From: Acidimicrobiaceae bacterium
GTDB lineage: Bacteria; Actinomycetota; Acidimicrobiia; Acidimicrobiales; UBA8190
Reading direction: 5' to 3'
Length of the DNA: 49,410 bases
Assembly: GCA_003151955.1 (NCBI GenBank)
Contig: PLZB01000083.1
Coordinates: 1-49,410 of the forward strand
Positions within the stretch are counted from its first letter, which is position 1; each line of letters begins with the position of its first letter. The notes beneath the pieces were generated by a model that saw nothing but the letters and a program-made list of their open reading frames with translations, had not been told where the DNA came from and did not search any database. Below are positions 10,176 through 18,435 of this stretch, in pieces. The translations under genes were made by a program, and so were the position numbers.

Positions 10176-10181
10176 TAGGAT
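10176..10181 (+). promoter_or_regulatory. -10 element TAGGAT before the DUF948-like gene
   Basis: TAGGAT lies 9 bases before ATG 10191 with no Shine-Dalgarno between them, in the 45-base gap after the S53 gene. It fits a near-leaderless promoter that separates the downstream genes from the protease. Confidence 0.45.
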
Positions 10182-10190
10182 GACCCCGCC

Positions 10191-10580
10191 ATGCCCGCCG
10201 CCCAGGTCGTCTCCCTCGTCGCCGCCGTCTTCTCCCTGGTGGCCGTGGTCTCCCTGGTGGCCGTGGTCGTCTCGCTCCGGCGGCGGACCACCGAGCTGAC
10301 GGCCCTGGTGGCCCAGCTCCAGGCCGAGACCGTCCCCATGCTCCGCCACGCCCGCCAGGTGGCCGACCAGGCCGCCACCGAGATGGTCCGGGTCGGCGAC
10401 GTCCTGGGCTCGGCCGAGGCCGTCTCCGCCACCGTCGACTCCGCCTCCCGGCTCGCCTACCGGGCCTTCTCCAACCCGGTGGTCAAGGTCGTCGCCTACG
10501 GCACCGGGGTCACCGGAGCCCTCCGCCGCCTCTTCGGCCGGCCCCTCACCGTCGAGGCCCAGCAGGACCGGTCCCGGTGA
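10191..10580 (+). CDS. DUF948-like single-pass membrane protein
   Basis: 129 residues. The N terminus is one long hydrophobic helix (about 5-28, VVSLVAAVFSLVAVVSLVAV), followed by a heptad-like amphipathic stretch (LTALVAQLQAETVPMLRHAR) and a short C-terminal cytosolic part ending RRLFGRPL. This size and order match the DUF948 proteins found just upstream of alaS in many Actinobacteria; their function is not established. The stop overlaps the GTG of the next gene by 4 bases. It has its own TAGGAT promoter-like element. Confidence 0.75.
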   Translation: MPAAQVVSLVAAVFSLVAVVSLVAVVVSLRRRTTELTALVAQLQAETVPMLRHARQVADQAATEMVRVGDVLGSAEAVSATVDSASRLAYRAFSNPVVKVVAYGTGVTGALRRLFGRPLTVEAQQDRSR

Positions 10581-10825
10581 CCCGACGGCTCTTCTGGCTC
10601 GGCGCCGGCGTGGTCCTCGGCGCCGCTGGCACCGTCTGGCTCCGCCGCCGTCTCGAGGGCCTGGCCGAGCGGTTCCGGCCGGCCCGGGTGGCCGGCGACG
10701 TCGCCTCCGGGGTCGAGAGCCGGGTCCGGGGGGCGGCCGGCCACGTCCGCAGCGCCGTGGCCGGCGGCCGGGACGACGCCCAGGCCCGCGAAGCCCAGCT
10801 CCGCCGCCAGCTCGAACCGGACTGA
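10577..10825 (+). CDS. Small membrane-anchored protein, DUF6167-like
   Basis: 82 residues from GTG 10577, overlapping the preceding stop by 4 bases. An N-terminal hydrophobic segment (LFWLGAGVVLGAAGTVWLRR) is followed by an Ala/Arg-rich amphipathic tail ending EAQLRRQLEPD. The pair DUF948-like plus small membrane protein directly upstream of alaS is a recurrent actinobacterial arrangement. No catalytic motif; function unknown. Downstream, the usual short gap to alaS is here filled by peroxidase remains. Confidence 0.65.
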   Translation: MTRRLFWLGAGVVLGAAGTVWLRRRLEGLAERFRPARVAGDVASGVESRVRGAAGHVRSAVAGGRDDAQAREAQLRRQLEPD

Positions 10826-10884
10826 GGACTCGCACCCAAGGACCGGGTCACCGGTCGGAGCAGGGCGGGCGACATGGTCGAGGG

Positions 10885-11393
10885 CACCTTCACCGGGCCC
10901 GCTGGACCACGGCGGCGGCGGCCCTCACGGCGGGGTCCCCCGTCCCCGGGGACATGGCCGGGGTCCCGCCGCCCTCCTCTCCCTCCCCTCCTTCGCCCGG
11001 GACCAGCTCGTGGGGACGGTGAGCAACGGGGACCTGGCCGTCCAGGCCTGCGCCGAGGCCCCGCCGTGGCCTTCCACGCCGCCAATGCCCTGGGCCGTCT
11101 CGGGGCCGAGGTGACGGGCGCCAGGGACGGCTCCTCCGACATCGCGGCGGGGACCGGATCCTGCACCGGGGCTATGACATCGTCCTCGGGGCCGACCGGG
11201 CCGGGGGCCAGCTGCAGAGCGGCCTCCTGTTCCTCTCCTACCAGCGCCACCCCGCCCAATTCGTGACCATCGCCCGGCGCCTGGCTGCTGCCGCCAGCCC
11301 GAACCGGCTCGTCACCCACACCTCGGGCGCCGTCTTCGCCTGCCCCGGCGGCCTGTCCCGGGGGGATCGTGGGGGGAAGGACTCTTCGCCTGA
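10885..11393 (+). pseudogene. Decayed DyP-type (EfeB-like) haem peroxidase
   Basis: No single frame codes through this 638-base gap before alaS, but consecutive fragments in different frames follow the order of a DyP peroxidase. Frame 1 from 10888 reads LHRARWTTAAAALTAG. Frame 3 from about 10962 reads GPAALLSLPSFARDQL then SNGDLAVQACAE. Frame 2 reads AVAFHAANALGRLGAEV and GARDGSSDI, which keeps the GxxDG motif. Frame 1 from about 11150 reads DRILHRGYDIVLGADRAGG, then GLLFLSYQRHPAQFVTIARR and HTSGAVFACPGG. Frame 3 ends PGGSWGEGLFA and stops at 11391-11393. About 170 codons remain of a gene that is normally about 400, with at least four frame changes and a large deletion between the GxxDG and RGY regions, including the haem-ligand region. 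The 130-residue ORF at 10874-11266 is only one of these fragments. Confidence 0.82.
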
Positions 11394-11446
11394 ACGCTCC
11401 CGCCGTCACCGCCGGCCGGCTCGACCGGGACCCTGACCGGGGCCGA

Positions 11447-11452
11447 TAGGCT
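11447..11452 (+). promoter_or_regulatory. -10 element TAGGCT before alaS
   Basis: TAGGCT lies 11 bases before ATG 11464 without a Shine-Dalgarno, consistent with a very short leader. It lies downstream of the peroxidase remains, so alaS does not depend on reading through them. Confidence 0.45.
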
Positions 11453-11463
11453 GACCCGCTGTT

Positions 11464-14013
11464 ATGGACGCCAACCAGCTCCGGAGGGCCTTCACCGACT
11501 TCTTCGCGGCCCGGGGCCACCAGCTCGTCCCCTCGGCCCCTCTCATCCCCCACGACCCGACCGTCTTGTTCACCATCGCCGGGATGGTCCCCTTCAAGCC
11601 CTACTTCCTGGGGGACGAGCCCGCCCCCTGGCCCCGGGCCACCAGCGTCCAGAAGTGCTTCCGGACCGTCGACATCGACATCGTCGGCACGACGCTCCGC
11701 CACTTCACCTTCTTCGAGATGCTCGGCAACTTCAGCTTCGGGGACTACTTCAAGGCCGAGGCCATCCCCTACGCCTGGGAGCTCGTCACCGAGGTCCTCG
11801 GCATCGAGGTGGACCGGCTCTGGGTCACCGTCCACGACTCCGACGACGAGGCCGAGGAGATCTGGCGGGACGCCGTCGGGGTCCCGGCCGACCGGATCCA
11901 GCGGCTCGGGGAGGACAACTTCTGGAAGATGGGCGAGACCGGTCCCTGCGGTCCCTCCTCGGAGATCTTCTACGACCGGGGCGAGGCTCACGGCGACCCC
12001 GGGGGGCCGGCCCTGGGCGGCGAGGAGCGGTTCGTCGAGATCTGGAACCTCGTCTTCATGCAGTTCGACCGCCAGAAGGACGGCTCCGTCCTCGACCTCC
12101 CCCACCGGAACATCGACACCGGGGCCGGCCTGGAGCGGATCCTCCCCGTCGTCCAACAGGTGGCCTCCCCCTACGAGACCGACCTCCTCGTCCCCGTCCT
12201 GGCCGCGGCCCAGGACGTGACCGGCACCGCCTACGGGGCCGGGGCCGACAGCGACGTCTCCCTGCGGATCCTGGCCGACCACGCCCGGGCCATGGCCGTG
12301 CTCGTCGGCGACGGGGTCCTCCCGGCCAACGAGGGCCGGGGCTACGTCCTGCGCCGGGTCATCCGCCGGGCCGTCCGCCGGGCCCACCAGCTCGGGGCCA
12401 CCGGGACCGTCACCCCCACCCTGGTCGGGGCGGCCGTCTCGGTCCTCGGCCCCGCCTACCCGGCCCTGGCCGACCAGCTCGACCTGGTCCAGGCCGTCGT
12501 CGAGCGGGAGGAGGGCCACTTCCGTCGGACCCTCGAGTCGGGCTCGGCCATCCTCGAGTCCGAGCTGGCCCAGGCCGGGGCCGTCTCCGGGGCGGCCGCC
12601 TTCCGGCTCCACGACACCCACGGCTTCCCCATCGAGCTCACGGCCGAGATCGCCGCCGAGGCCGGGGCCGCGGTCGACCGGGAGGGCTTCGACCGGGAGA
12701 TGGCGGCCCAGCGGGCCCGGGCCCGGGACGACGCCCGGGCCAAGCGGGGCGTGGCCGGCGACGAGTCCACCTACCGTGAGCTCCTCGACGGGGCCGGCCC
12801 CACCCGGTTCACCGGCTACGACCATCTCGAGGAGCCCACCCGGGTGGTGGCCGTCCTGGCCGGCCCCGAGCTCGGCACCGTCGACATCGTCCTCGACCGG
12901 ACCCCCTTCTACGCCGAGTCCGGCGGCCAGGTCGGCGACACCGGGGCCATCACCACCGAGACGGGCCGGGCCACCGTCCTCGACACCCAGAGCGTCCTCC
13001 CCGGCCTTGTCGTCCACCGGGCCCGTCTCGAGGGGGAGCTCTTCGCCGACCAGGACGCCCTGGCCGTCGTGGACGGATCGCGCCGGGAGCGGATCCGCCG
13101 GAACCACACCGGCACCCACCTCCTCCACGCCGCCCTCCGGGAGGTCCTCGGCGACCACGTCCGCCAGCAGGGATCGCACGTCGCCCCCGACCGGCTCCGG
13201 TTCGACTTCTCCCACCACGGCGGCCTGGCCCGGGAGGAGCTCAACGAGGTGGCCTCCCTGGCCAACCTCGACGTCCTCTCCGACGACCCCGTCGAGGTCG
13301 CCGAGACCTCCAAGGCCGAGGCCGAGGCCATGGGGGCCCTGGCCTTCTTCGGCGACAAGTACGGGGAGCGGGTCCGGGTCGTCCGGGCCGGCCGGCACTC
13401 CACCGAGCTCTGCGGCGGGACCCACGTCCACGCCCTGGGCCAGATCGGGCCCGTCACCATCGTCTCCGAGGGCTCGATCGGCTCGAACACCCGCCGGATC
13501 GAGGCCACCACCGGCCTCGGCTCCCTGGCCGTCGTCCAGGAGCGGCAGCGGACCCTCGAGGACGTGGCCGGACTCCTCCGGGTCGAGCCCGACGGGGTGG
13601 TCGAGGCCCTCGAGCGCCTCATCGACCGCCAACGCCAGGCCGACAAGGAGCTCCAGCGCCTCCGGGCCGGTTCCCTCGAGACCGAGGCCGCCGACCTGGC
13701 CGGCACGGCCGACGGGCTGGTCGTGGCCCGCCGGGACGGCCTCGAGCCCGACCAGCTCCGGGACCTGGCCCAGCTCGTCCAGCGCCGGGCCCGGGTCCCC
13801 GTCATCCTGGCCGGTTCCCCCGACGGGGCCAAGGTCACCGTGGTGGCCGCCACCGGCGGGGAACCCCCGGCGGGGTCCCTCGTGAAGGAGCTGGCCCAGA
13901 TCGTCGGCGGAGGCGGAGGCGGAACTCCCGAGCTGGCCGTGGCCGGCGGCCGCCAGCTCGACCGGATCGACGACCTCCTGGCCGAGGCCACCCGCCGGCT
14001 GCGCGGCGGCTGA
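11464..14013 (+). CDS. alaS: Alanyl-tRNA synthetase
   Basis: Class II synthetase for tRNA-Ala with editing. The N-terminal catalytic core carries PTVLFTIAGMVPFKPYFLG, the motif 2 region RHFTFFEMLGNFSFGDYF and NIDTGAGLERI. The editing site is intact: HTGTH at about 548-552 and the zinc Cys/His in ELCGGTHV (Cys about 650). A DHHA1-like C-Ala domain ends with the GGGGGGTPELAVAGG-type Gly loop. The 849 residues are slightly shorter than most homologues but no domain is missing. ruvX follows after 5 bases, as in other Actinobacteria. Confidence 0.97.
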   Translation: MDANQLRRAFTDFFAARGHQLVPSAPLIPHDPTVLFTIAGMVPFKPYFLGDEPAPWPRATSVQKCFRTVDIDIVGTTLRHFTFFEMLGNFSFGDYFKAEAIPYAWELVTEVLGIEVDRLWVTVHDSDDEAEEIWRDAVGVPADRIQRLGEDNFWKMGETGPCGPSSEIFYDRGEAHGDPGGPALGGEERFVEIWNLVFMQFDRQKDGSVLDLPHRNIDTGAGLERILPVVQQVASPYETDLLVPVLAAAQDVTGTAYGAGADSDVSLRILADHARAMAVLVGDGVLPANEGRGYVLRRVIRRAVRRAHQLGATGTVTPTLVGAAVSVLGPAYPALADQLDLVQAVVEREEGHFRRTLESGSAILESELAQAGAVSGAAAFRLHDTHGFPIELTAEIAAEAGAAVDREGFDREMAAQRARARDDARAKRGVAGDESTYRELLDGAGPTRFTGYDHLEEPTRVVAVLAGPELGTVDIVLDRTPFYAESGGQVGDTGAITTETGRATVLDTQSVLPGLVVHRARLEGELFADQDALAVVDGSRRERIRRNHTGTHLLHAALREVLGDHVRQQGSHVAPDRLRFDFSHHGGLAREELNEVASLANLDVLSDDPVEVAETSKAEAEAMGALAFFGDKYGERVRVVRAGRHSTELCGGTHVHALGQIGPVTIVSEGSIGSNTRRIEATTGLGSLAVVQERQRTLEDVAGLLRVEPDGVVEALERLIDRQRQADKELQRLRAGSLETEAADLAGTADGLVVARRDGLEPDQLRDLAQLVQRRARVPVILAGSPDGAKVTVVAATGGEPPAGSLVKELAQIVGGGGGGTPELAVAGGRQLDRIDDLLAEATRRLRGG

Positions 14014-14018
14014 CCGGG

Positions 14019-14465
14019 GTGCGGGCCGTCGGGGTCGACCTCGGAGCGCGCCGGATCGGGGTCGCCGTCTCCGACTCCTCCGGCCTCCTGGCCTCCCCCC
14101 GGACCACCATCGTCCGGGGCCTGGACCCTGCTGCCGACCGGGCCGCCCTGGTGGCCCTGGTGGCCGAGGAGGGGGCCGGCACCGTCGTCGTCGGCCTCCC
14201 CCGGGAGCTCTCGGGCCGGGAGGGCACGGCGGCCCGGGCCGCCCGGGCCGAGATCGAGGCCCTCCGGGCCCTCCTCGAGCCCGACGGTGTGACCGTCGAG
14301 GCCTTCGACGAGCGCCTCACCACCGTTACCGCCGAGCGGGCCCTGGCCCAGGCCGGCCACGACGGCCGGTCCCGGCGCCGGGTCGTCGACCAGGCCGCCG
14401 CCGCCGTCCTCCTCCAGGCCTGGCTCGACAGCCGGCCCCGCGACGCCTCCGAGGCCCGGCCGTGA
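14019..14465 (+). CDS. ruvX: Putative pre-16S rRNA nuclease / Holliday junction resolvase-like YqgF
   Basis: 148 residues from GTG 14019. RNase H-like fold: first-strand Asp in VGVDLGARRIGVAVSD, central VVVGLPRELSGREGTAA, then FDERLTTVTAERAL and a final Asp in VDQAAAAVLLQAWLD. Family members mature the 5' end of 16S rRNA and resemble RuvC resolvases. It lies 5 bases after alaS and overlaps mltG by 4 bases (GTGA), the usual alaS-ruvX-mltG-aroE order. Confidence 0.92.
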   Translation: MRAVGVDLGARRIGVAVSDSSGLLASPRTTIVRGLDPAADRAALVALVAEEGAGTVVVGLPRELSGREGTAARAARAEIEALRALLEPDGVTVEAFDERLTTVTAERALAQAGHDGRSRRRVVDQAAAAVLLQAWLDSRPRDASEARP

Positions 14466-15724
14466 GCGCAACCGGCCCCCCCACCGACCCCGGAGGAGTC
14501 CCCGTCTACCAGCCCGAGCCTGGCGCCGATCCCCCCGACGGGGGCCCCGCCGGCTCCGACCCGTCCGGCCCCGTCCCCCCCGCCCAATCCGGGGCCCTGG
14601 CCGGCTTGGCCGACCTGGGCACGATGGCCCCGGACCCGGCCCCCGGGCCGCGCCGGACCCGGCCCCCGAAGCGTCGCCGGGGCCCGCTGGGCCGGCACCC
14701 GTTCCGGCTCCTCACCGCCCTGTTCGTCGTCGTCCTGGTCCTGGCCGGTCTGACCGCCGTCTCCTGGTACGACGGGGCCAAGGCCCCCCAGGCCGGTGGG
14801 GCCGGCGTCGTCGTCACCGTCCCGGCCGGGGCCTCCCTCCGGTCGATGCTGCCCACCCTGGTGAAGGACCGGATCTTGGGGAGCACCCTGGCCTTCAAGG
14901 TCTACCTGGACTGGCACGGGAACCCCACCCTCCGCACCGGCGCCCACTACCTCCACCAGAACGCCGGCTTCGACCAGACCCGCCTCATCCTCCAGCAGGC
15001 CCCCGACGTCTTCGAGGTGAACGTCCACGTCGGGACCACCGTCTCCGAGGTGGCTGCCCAGGTGGGGGACATCCCCGGCCACAGCGCCGCCGCCTTCCAG
15101 AGTGCGGCGACCTCGGGGGCGGTGACCTCCCAGTGGCAGCCCAAGGGATCGACCAACCTCGACGGCCTCCTCGGCCCCGGTTCCTACCAGGTCATCCCGG
15201 GCGAGGCCGACCAGCAGCTCCTCGTCGATATGGTGACCGCCTTCGACACCGAGGCTGCCTCCGTCGGCCTGACCGCCGGGGCGGCCAAGCTCCAGATGAC
15301 CCCGGCCCAGGTCATCATCGTGGCCTCCATCGTCCAGAAGGAGGCCATGTCCCCCGGGGACAGCACGGCGGCGGGCGCCTTCAACGCCCCCCGGGTGGCC
15401 CGGGTCGTCTACAACCGGCTGGCCCAGGGAATCCGACTCCAGATGGACTCCACCGTCCTCTACGCCCTGGGCCAGGACGGCGGCACCGTCACCCCCGCCG
15501 ACCTCAAGGTGGCCAGCCCCTACAACACCTATCTCCACACCGGCCTCCCCCCCACCCCGACCTGCTTCCCCTCGGTGGCCGCCCTCCAGGCCGCCCTGAA
15601 CCCCGAGCTTGGGACCTGGATCTACTTCGTCCTGACCGCCTCCGACGGGACCGAGACCTTCTCGGTCACCTCCGCGGAGCAGATCGCCGCCGAGAAGCTG
15701 GCCCAGAGCCGGGGCCTGCCGTGA
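14462..15724 (+). CDS. mltG: Endolytic murein transglycosylase MltG (YceG-like)
   Basis: Membrane-bound lytic transglycosylase thought to terminate or release nascent glycan strands during peptidoglycan synthesis. 420 residues: a disordered Pro/Gly-rich cytosolic N terminus (1-75) with a basic patch, one membrane helix (about 81-101), a LysM-like part (VTVPAGASLRSML) and the YceG catalytic core. The core motif reads VASIVQKEAM, keeping the conserved Glu, followed by RVVYNRLAQGIRLQMDSTV and SPYNTYLHTGLPPTP. GTG 14462 overlaps the ruvX stop and its own stop overlaps the aroE GTG, so the group is probably co-translated. The long Pro-rich cytosolic tail is typical of actinobacterial versions. Confidence 0.94.
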   Translation: MSATGPPTDPGGVPVYQPEPGADPPDGGPAGSDPSGPVPPAQSGALAGLADLGTMAPDPAPGPRRTRPPKRRRGPLGRHPFRLLTALFVVVLVLAGLTAVSWYDGAKAPQAGGAGVVVTVPAGASLRSMLPTLVKDRILGSTLAFKVYLDWHGNPTLRTGAHYLHQNAGFDQTRLILQQAPDVFEVNVHVGTTVSEVAAQVGDIPGHSAAAFQSAATSGAVTSQWQPKGSTNLDGLLGPGSYQVIPGEADQQLLVDMVTAFDTEAASVGLTAGAAKLQMTPAQVIIVASIVQKEAMSPGDSTAAGAFNAPRVARVVYNRLAQGIRLQMDSTVLYALGQDGGTVTPADLKVASPYNTYLHTGLPPTPTCFPSVAALQAALNPELGTWIYFVLTASDGTETFSVTSAEQIAAEKLAQSRGLP

Positions 15725-16587
15725 CGGCCGGCCCCGACCGCCGCTCCCCCCGGTGGCCCTCGGCGGCCTCCACCGTGGTCGGGGTGGTCGGGGACCCGAT
15801 CCGCCACTCGTTCTCCCCCCGGCTCCACAACGCCGCCTTCGACGCCCTCGGCCTCGACTGGGTCTCGGTCGCCTTCCCGGTCCCGGCCGGCTCCCTCCCC
15901 GACGCCCTGGTCGGGATGCGGGCCCTGGGCCTGGCCGGCCTCTCGATCACCATGCCCCACAAGGACGCCGCCGCCGCCGTCGTCGACGAGCTCACCCCCG
16001 TGGCCGACCGCCTCGGTGCCGTCAACTGCGTCACCAACCGCAACGGCCGCCTGGTGGGGGACTCCACCGACGGGGCCGGCTTCCTGGCCGCCCTCGACCG
16101 CCAGGCCGGCTTCGACCCGCCCGGGCGGTCCTGCCTCGTCCTCGGTGCGGGCGGGGCGGCCCGGGCCGTCATCCTGGCCCTGGCCGGAGCCGGGGCCGCC
16201 GAGATCCTGGTCGTCAACCGCAGCCCCGATCGGGCCGAGGCCGCCGCCGCCCTGGCCGGCCCGGCCGGCCGGGTGGGGAGCGCCGCCGAGGCGGGAGCCG
16301 TCGACCTCGTCGTCCAGGCCACCCCCCTCGGGATGCTGGGCCGCGACGCCGACCCGCCACTGCTGATCGATCCCGCCGACCTTCACCCCGGCCAGCTCGT
16401 GGCCGAGCTCCTCTACCTCCCCCCCGTCACCCCCCTCCTGGCCGCCGCGGCCGAGCGGGGGGCCCGGACCGTCAACGGGCTGGGGATGCTCGTCCACCAG
16501 GCCGCCCTGGCCGTGGAGATCTGGACGGGGGAGCCGGCCCCGGTGGAGGCCATGTGGGCGGCGGTGTCGCCGGCGGACGGGTCCTGA
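15721..16587 (+). CDS. aroE: Shikimate dehydrogenase
   Basis: NADP-dependent reduction of 3-dehydroshikimate to shikimate in aromatic amino acid synthesis. GTG 15721, overlapping the mltG stop, gives 288 residues. N-terminal substrate domain: GDPIRHSFSPRLHN with the SxS shikimate-binding serines, TMPHKDAA with the catalytic Lys, and GAVNCV. The Rossmann domain has GAGGAARAV and an NRSPDRA cofactor region; DSTDGAGF supplies the second catalytic Asp. The end of the actinobacterial alaS-ruvX-mltG-aroE run. Confidence 0.95.
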   Translation: MTAGPDRRSPRWPSAASTVVGVVGDPIRHSFSPRLHNAAFDALGLDWVSVAFPVPAGSLPDALVGMRALGLAGLSITMPHKDAAAAVVDELTPVADRLGAVNCVTNRNGRLVGDSTDGAGFLAALDRQAGFDPPGRSCLVLGAGGAARAVILALAGAGAAEILVVNRSPDRAEAAAALAGPAGRVGSAAEAGAVDLVVQATPLGMLGRDADPPLLIDPADLHPGQLVAELLYLPPVTPLLAAAAERGARTVNGLGMLVHQAALAVEIWTGEPAPVEAMWAAVSPADGS

Positions 16588-16623
16588 GGGCGCCGCCGAC
16601 CGTGGACCGGGCCTGTTCGCGCC

Positions 16624-16629
16624 TAGGCT
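16624..16629 (+). promoter_or_regulatory. -10 element TAGGCT before the rodA-like gene
   Basis: TAGGCT ends 16 bases before GTG 16646, and a GGAG sits at about 16637-16640. This suggests a short leader with a weak ribosome binding site. Confidence 0.4.
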
Positions 16630-16645
16630 CGACCCCCGGAGCCCC

Positions 16646-17779
16646 GTGGTGAGCCTCTCCTACGACCACCGTCCGTCGACCGGTCGGCCCCTCATCCTCC
16701 GCGTCGACTTGGCCCTCCTGGCCAGCGCCGTCATCGTCTCGGTCATCGGGGTGGTGATGGTCTACTCGGCCACCCGGGACAAGCTGGCCATCGCCGGGAG
16801 CTCCCCCCACTACTACCTGGACCGCCAGGCCGGCTTCGTCGTCCTCGGGATCGGGGCCATGGTCCTGGTGGCCCTGATCGACTACCGGTGGCTCGAGCAC
16901 GCCAGCATCCTCTTCTACGTCCTCATCGTCATGGCCCTGCTGTCGATGTTCGCCGTGGGCCACAGCCAGCTGGGGGCGACCCGGTGGATCAACGTCGGTC
17001 CCCTGGCCCTCCAGCCCTCGGCCTTCGCCACCCTGATCGAGATCGTGGTGGTGGCCGCCTTCTGCTCGAGACGACCCGACGGGCTCCAACAGGGGGACCT
17101 CCTGAAGGTGCTCGGGCTCATGGCGGTCCCCATCCTCCTCGTCATCAAGCAGCCCGACCTGGGGTCGGGGATCATCATGTGCACCGTCCTCCTGGTCATG
17201 CTGATCGTGGCCGGGATCCCCACCCGCTACCTGATCCTCCTGCTGGCGGCGGCGGCCTTCGGGGCCTTCTGCATGATCCATTTCGGGGTCCTCAAGCAGT
17301 ACCAGCTCCAGCGGCTCACCAGCTTCCTGAACCAGTCGAAGACGGGCCAGGGCACCTACAACCTGGCCCAGTCCAAGGCGGCCATCGGCGACGGGGGGTT
17401 CTGGGGCCAGGGGCTCTTCCACGGGACCCAGACCAACAACGCCTACGTCCCCGAGCAGTACACCGACTTCATCTTCTCGGCTGTGGCCGAGCAGCTCGGC
17501 TTCGTGGGGGCCACCACCCTCATCGCCCTCCTCGGGGTCATCGTCTGGCGGGTCGTCCAGGTGGCCCAGACCGCCCGGGACCCCTTCGGCCGGCTCATCG
17601 CCACCGGCTCCTTCACCCTCATCGCCTTCAGCGCCTTCGAGAACGCCGGGATGACCATGGGGATCATGCCCATCGCCGGGATCCCCCTCCCGTTCGTGAG
17701 CTACGGCGGGTCGAGCACCCTGTCCTTCTTCGTCGCGGTCGGGATGGCGCTGTCGGTCCAGCTCCACTCCCAGCGATGA
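16646..17779 (+). CDS. rodA: SEDS-family peptidoglycan glycosyltransferase, RodA type, with altered QPSE motif
   Basis: Polytopic membrane protein of 377 residues with about ten hydrophobic segments. SEDS hallmarks: LGATRWI (W114), LIKQPDLGSG-type KQPDLGSG at 168-175, PEQYTDFIF with the catalytic-candidate Asp D274, and GIPLPFVSYGGSS near the C terminus. With a class B PBP, RodA-type proteins polymerise lipid II for lateral wall growth. The near-invariant QPSE-F-K region reads LQPSAFATL here (A126 instead of Glu, codon gcc). The 4-base ATGA overlap ties it to the next gene. A second SEDS gene lies 1.2 kb away on the other strand with a Glu in the equivalent place, so this copy may be specialised. 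Confidence 0.9.
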   Translation: MVSLSYDHRPSTGRPLILRVDLALLASAVIVSVIGVVMVYSATRDKLAIAGSSPHYYLDRQAGFVVLGIGAMVLVALIDYRWLEHASILFYVLIVMALLSMFAVGHSQLGATRWINVGPLALQPSAFATLIEIVVVAAFCSRRPDGLQQGDLLKVLGLMAVPILLVIKQPDLGSGIIMCTVLLVMLIVAGIPTRYLILLLAAAAFGAFCMIHFGVLKQYQLQRLTSFLNQSKTGQGTYNLAQSKAAIGDGGFWGQGLFHGTQTNNAYVPEQYTDFIFSAVAEQLGFVGATTLIALLGVIVWRVVQVAQTARDPFGRLIATGSFTLIAFSAFENAGMTMGIMPIAGIPLPFVSYGGSSTLSFFVAVGMALSVQLHSQR

Positions 17780-18390
17780 CCGTGGCGGGAGCACCCGACG
17801 CCGAGGGGAACGAGGACGTGGTCGGACCGGCCCACGAGGTGGCGGCTGGGGCCGAGCCGGCTGTCGCCCCCCTGGAGGAGGAACCCGCAGCTCGGGCCGG
17901 GCCCGACGAGCCGGGGGAGCATGACGGGGAGACGGCCCAGGTGGTGGGGGAGGGGCCCGGGCTCCGCCCGGTCGAGGCCGACATGTGGCGGCTGGTGGTG
18001 GTGGCCGGGGTCCGCCTCGAGCTCCCCAGCCAGTTCCCCGAGATCCTCCTCCACGAGCAGGCCGCCCCCTGGCGGGAGCTCAAGATCCCGGTCGGCCTGG
18101 CCGAGGGGACGGCCATCGCCCATGCCTGGCGGGGGGAGCCCAGCCCGAGGCCGCTCACCCACGAGCTCGTCACCGAGATCCTCGACCGCCACAACGTGAA
18201 GATCGAGTGCGTCCGGATCACCACCCGCCAGGGCGGGGTCTTCTTCGCCGAGCTCGACACCCGGGGGGCGAAGGGGCGGGCCGTCGTCCCGGCCCGGCCC
18301 TCCGACGCCATCGCCCTGGTGCTCCGGGCCACCCTGGCCACCCCCATCCTGGTGGCCGACTGGGTCTTCGCGGAGCCGACCGACAGCTGA
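17776..18390 (+). CDS. Bifunctional nuclease family (DUF151) protein
   Basis: 204 residues from ATG 17776, which overlaps the rodA stop. An acidic, low-complexity N terminus (about 1-65) precedes a DUF151-type domain: LKIPVGLAEGTAIAHAWRG, then RPLTHELVTEILDRHNVKIE and VPARPSDAIALVLRATLATPI, in the family order. Plant members show DNase/RNase activity; the bacterial role is unclear. The disordered acidic extension is unusual. The frame is open far upstream only as a shadow of rodA. Confidence 0.85.
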   Translation: MTVAGAPDAEGNEDVVGPAHEVAAGAEPAVAPLEEEPAARAGPDEPGEHDGETAQVVGEGPGLRPVEADMWRLVVVAGVRLELPSQFPEILLHEQAAPWRELKIPVGLAEGTAIAHAWRGEPSPRPLTHELVTEILDRHNVKIECVRITTRQGGVFFAELDTRGAKGRAVVPARPSDAIALVLRATLATPILVADWVFAEPTDS

Positions 18391-18435
18391 AGCAATCACG
18401 ATTCGGCCGGCCACCACGCCGGAACTGTGGGAGCC

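Noticed and set aside
10874-11266. 130-residue ORF as an intact gene
   Set aside because: It is only one frame of the broken DyP gene and includes out-of-frame Arg/Pro/Gly stretches at both ends.
10546-13632. 1028-residue minus-strand ORF opposite alaS
   Set aside because: Low-complexity Gly/Val/Asp/Pro translation; alaS on the other strand has every catalytic motif. An effect of strong GC at third codon positions.
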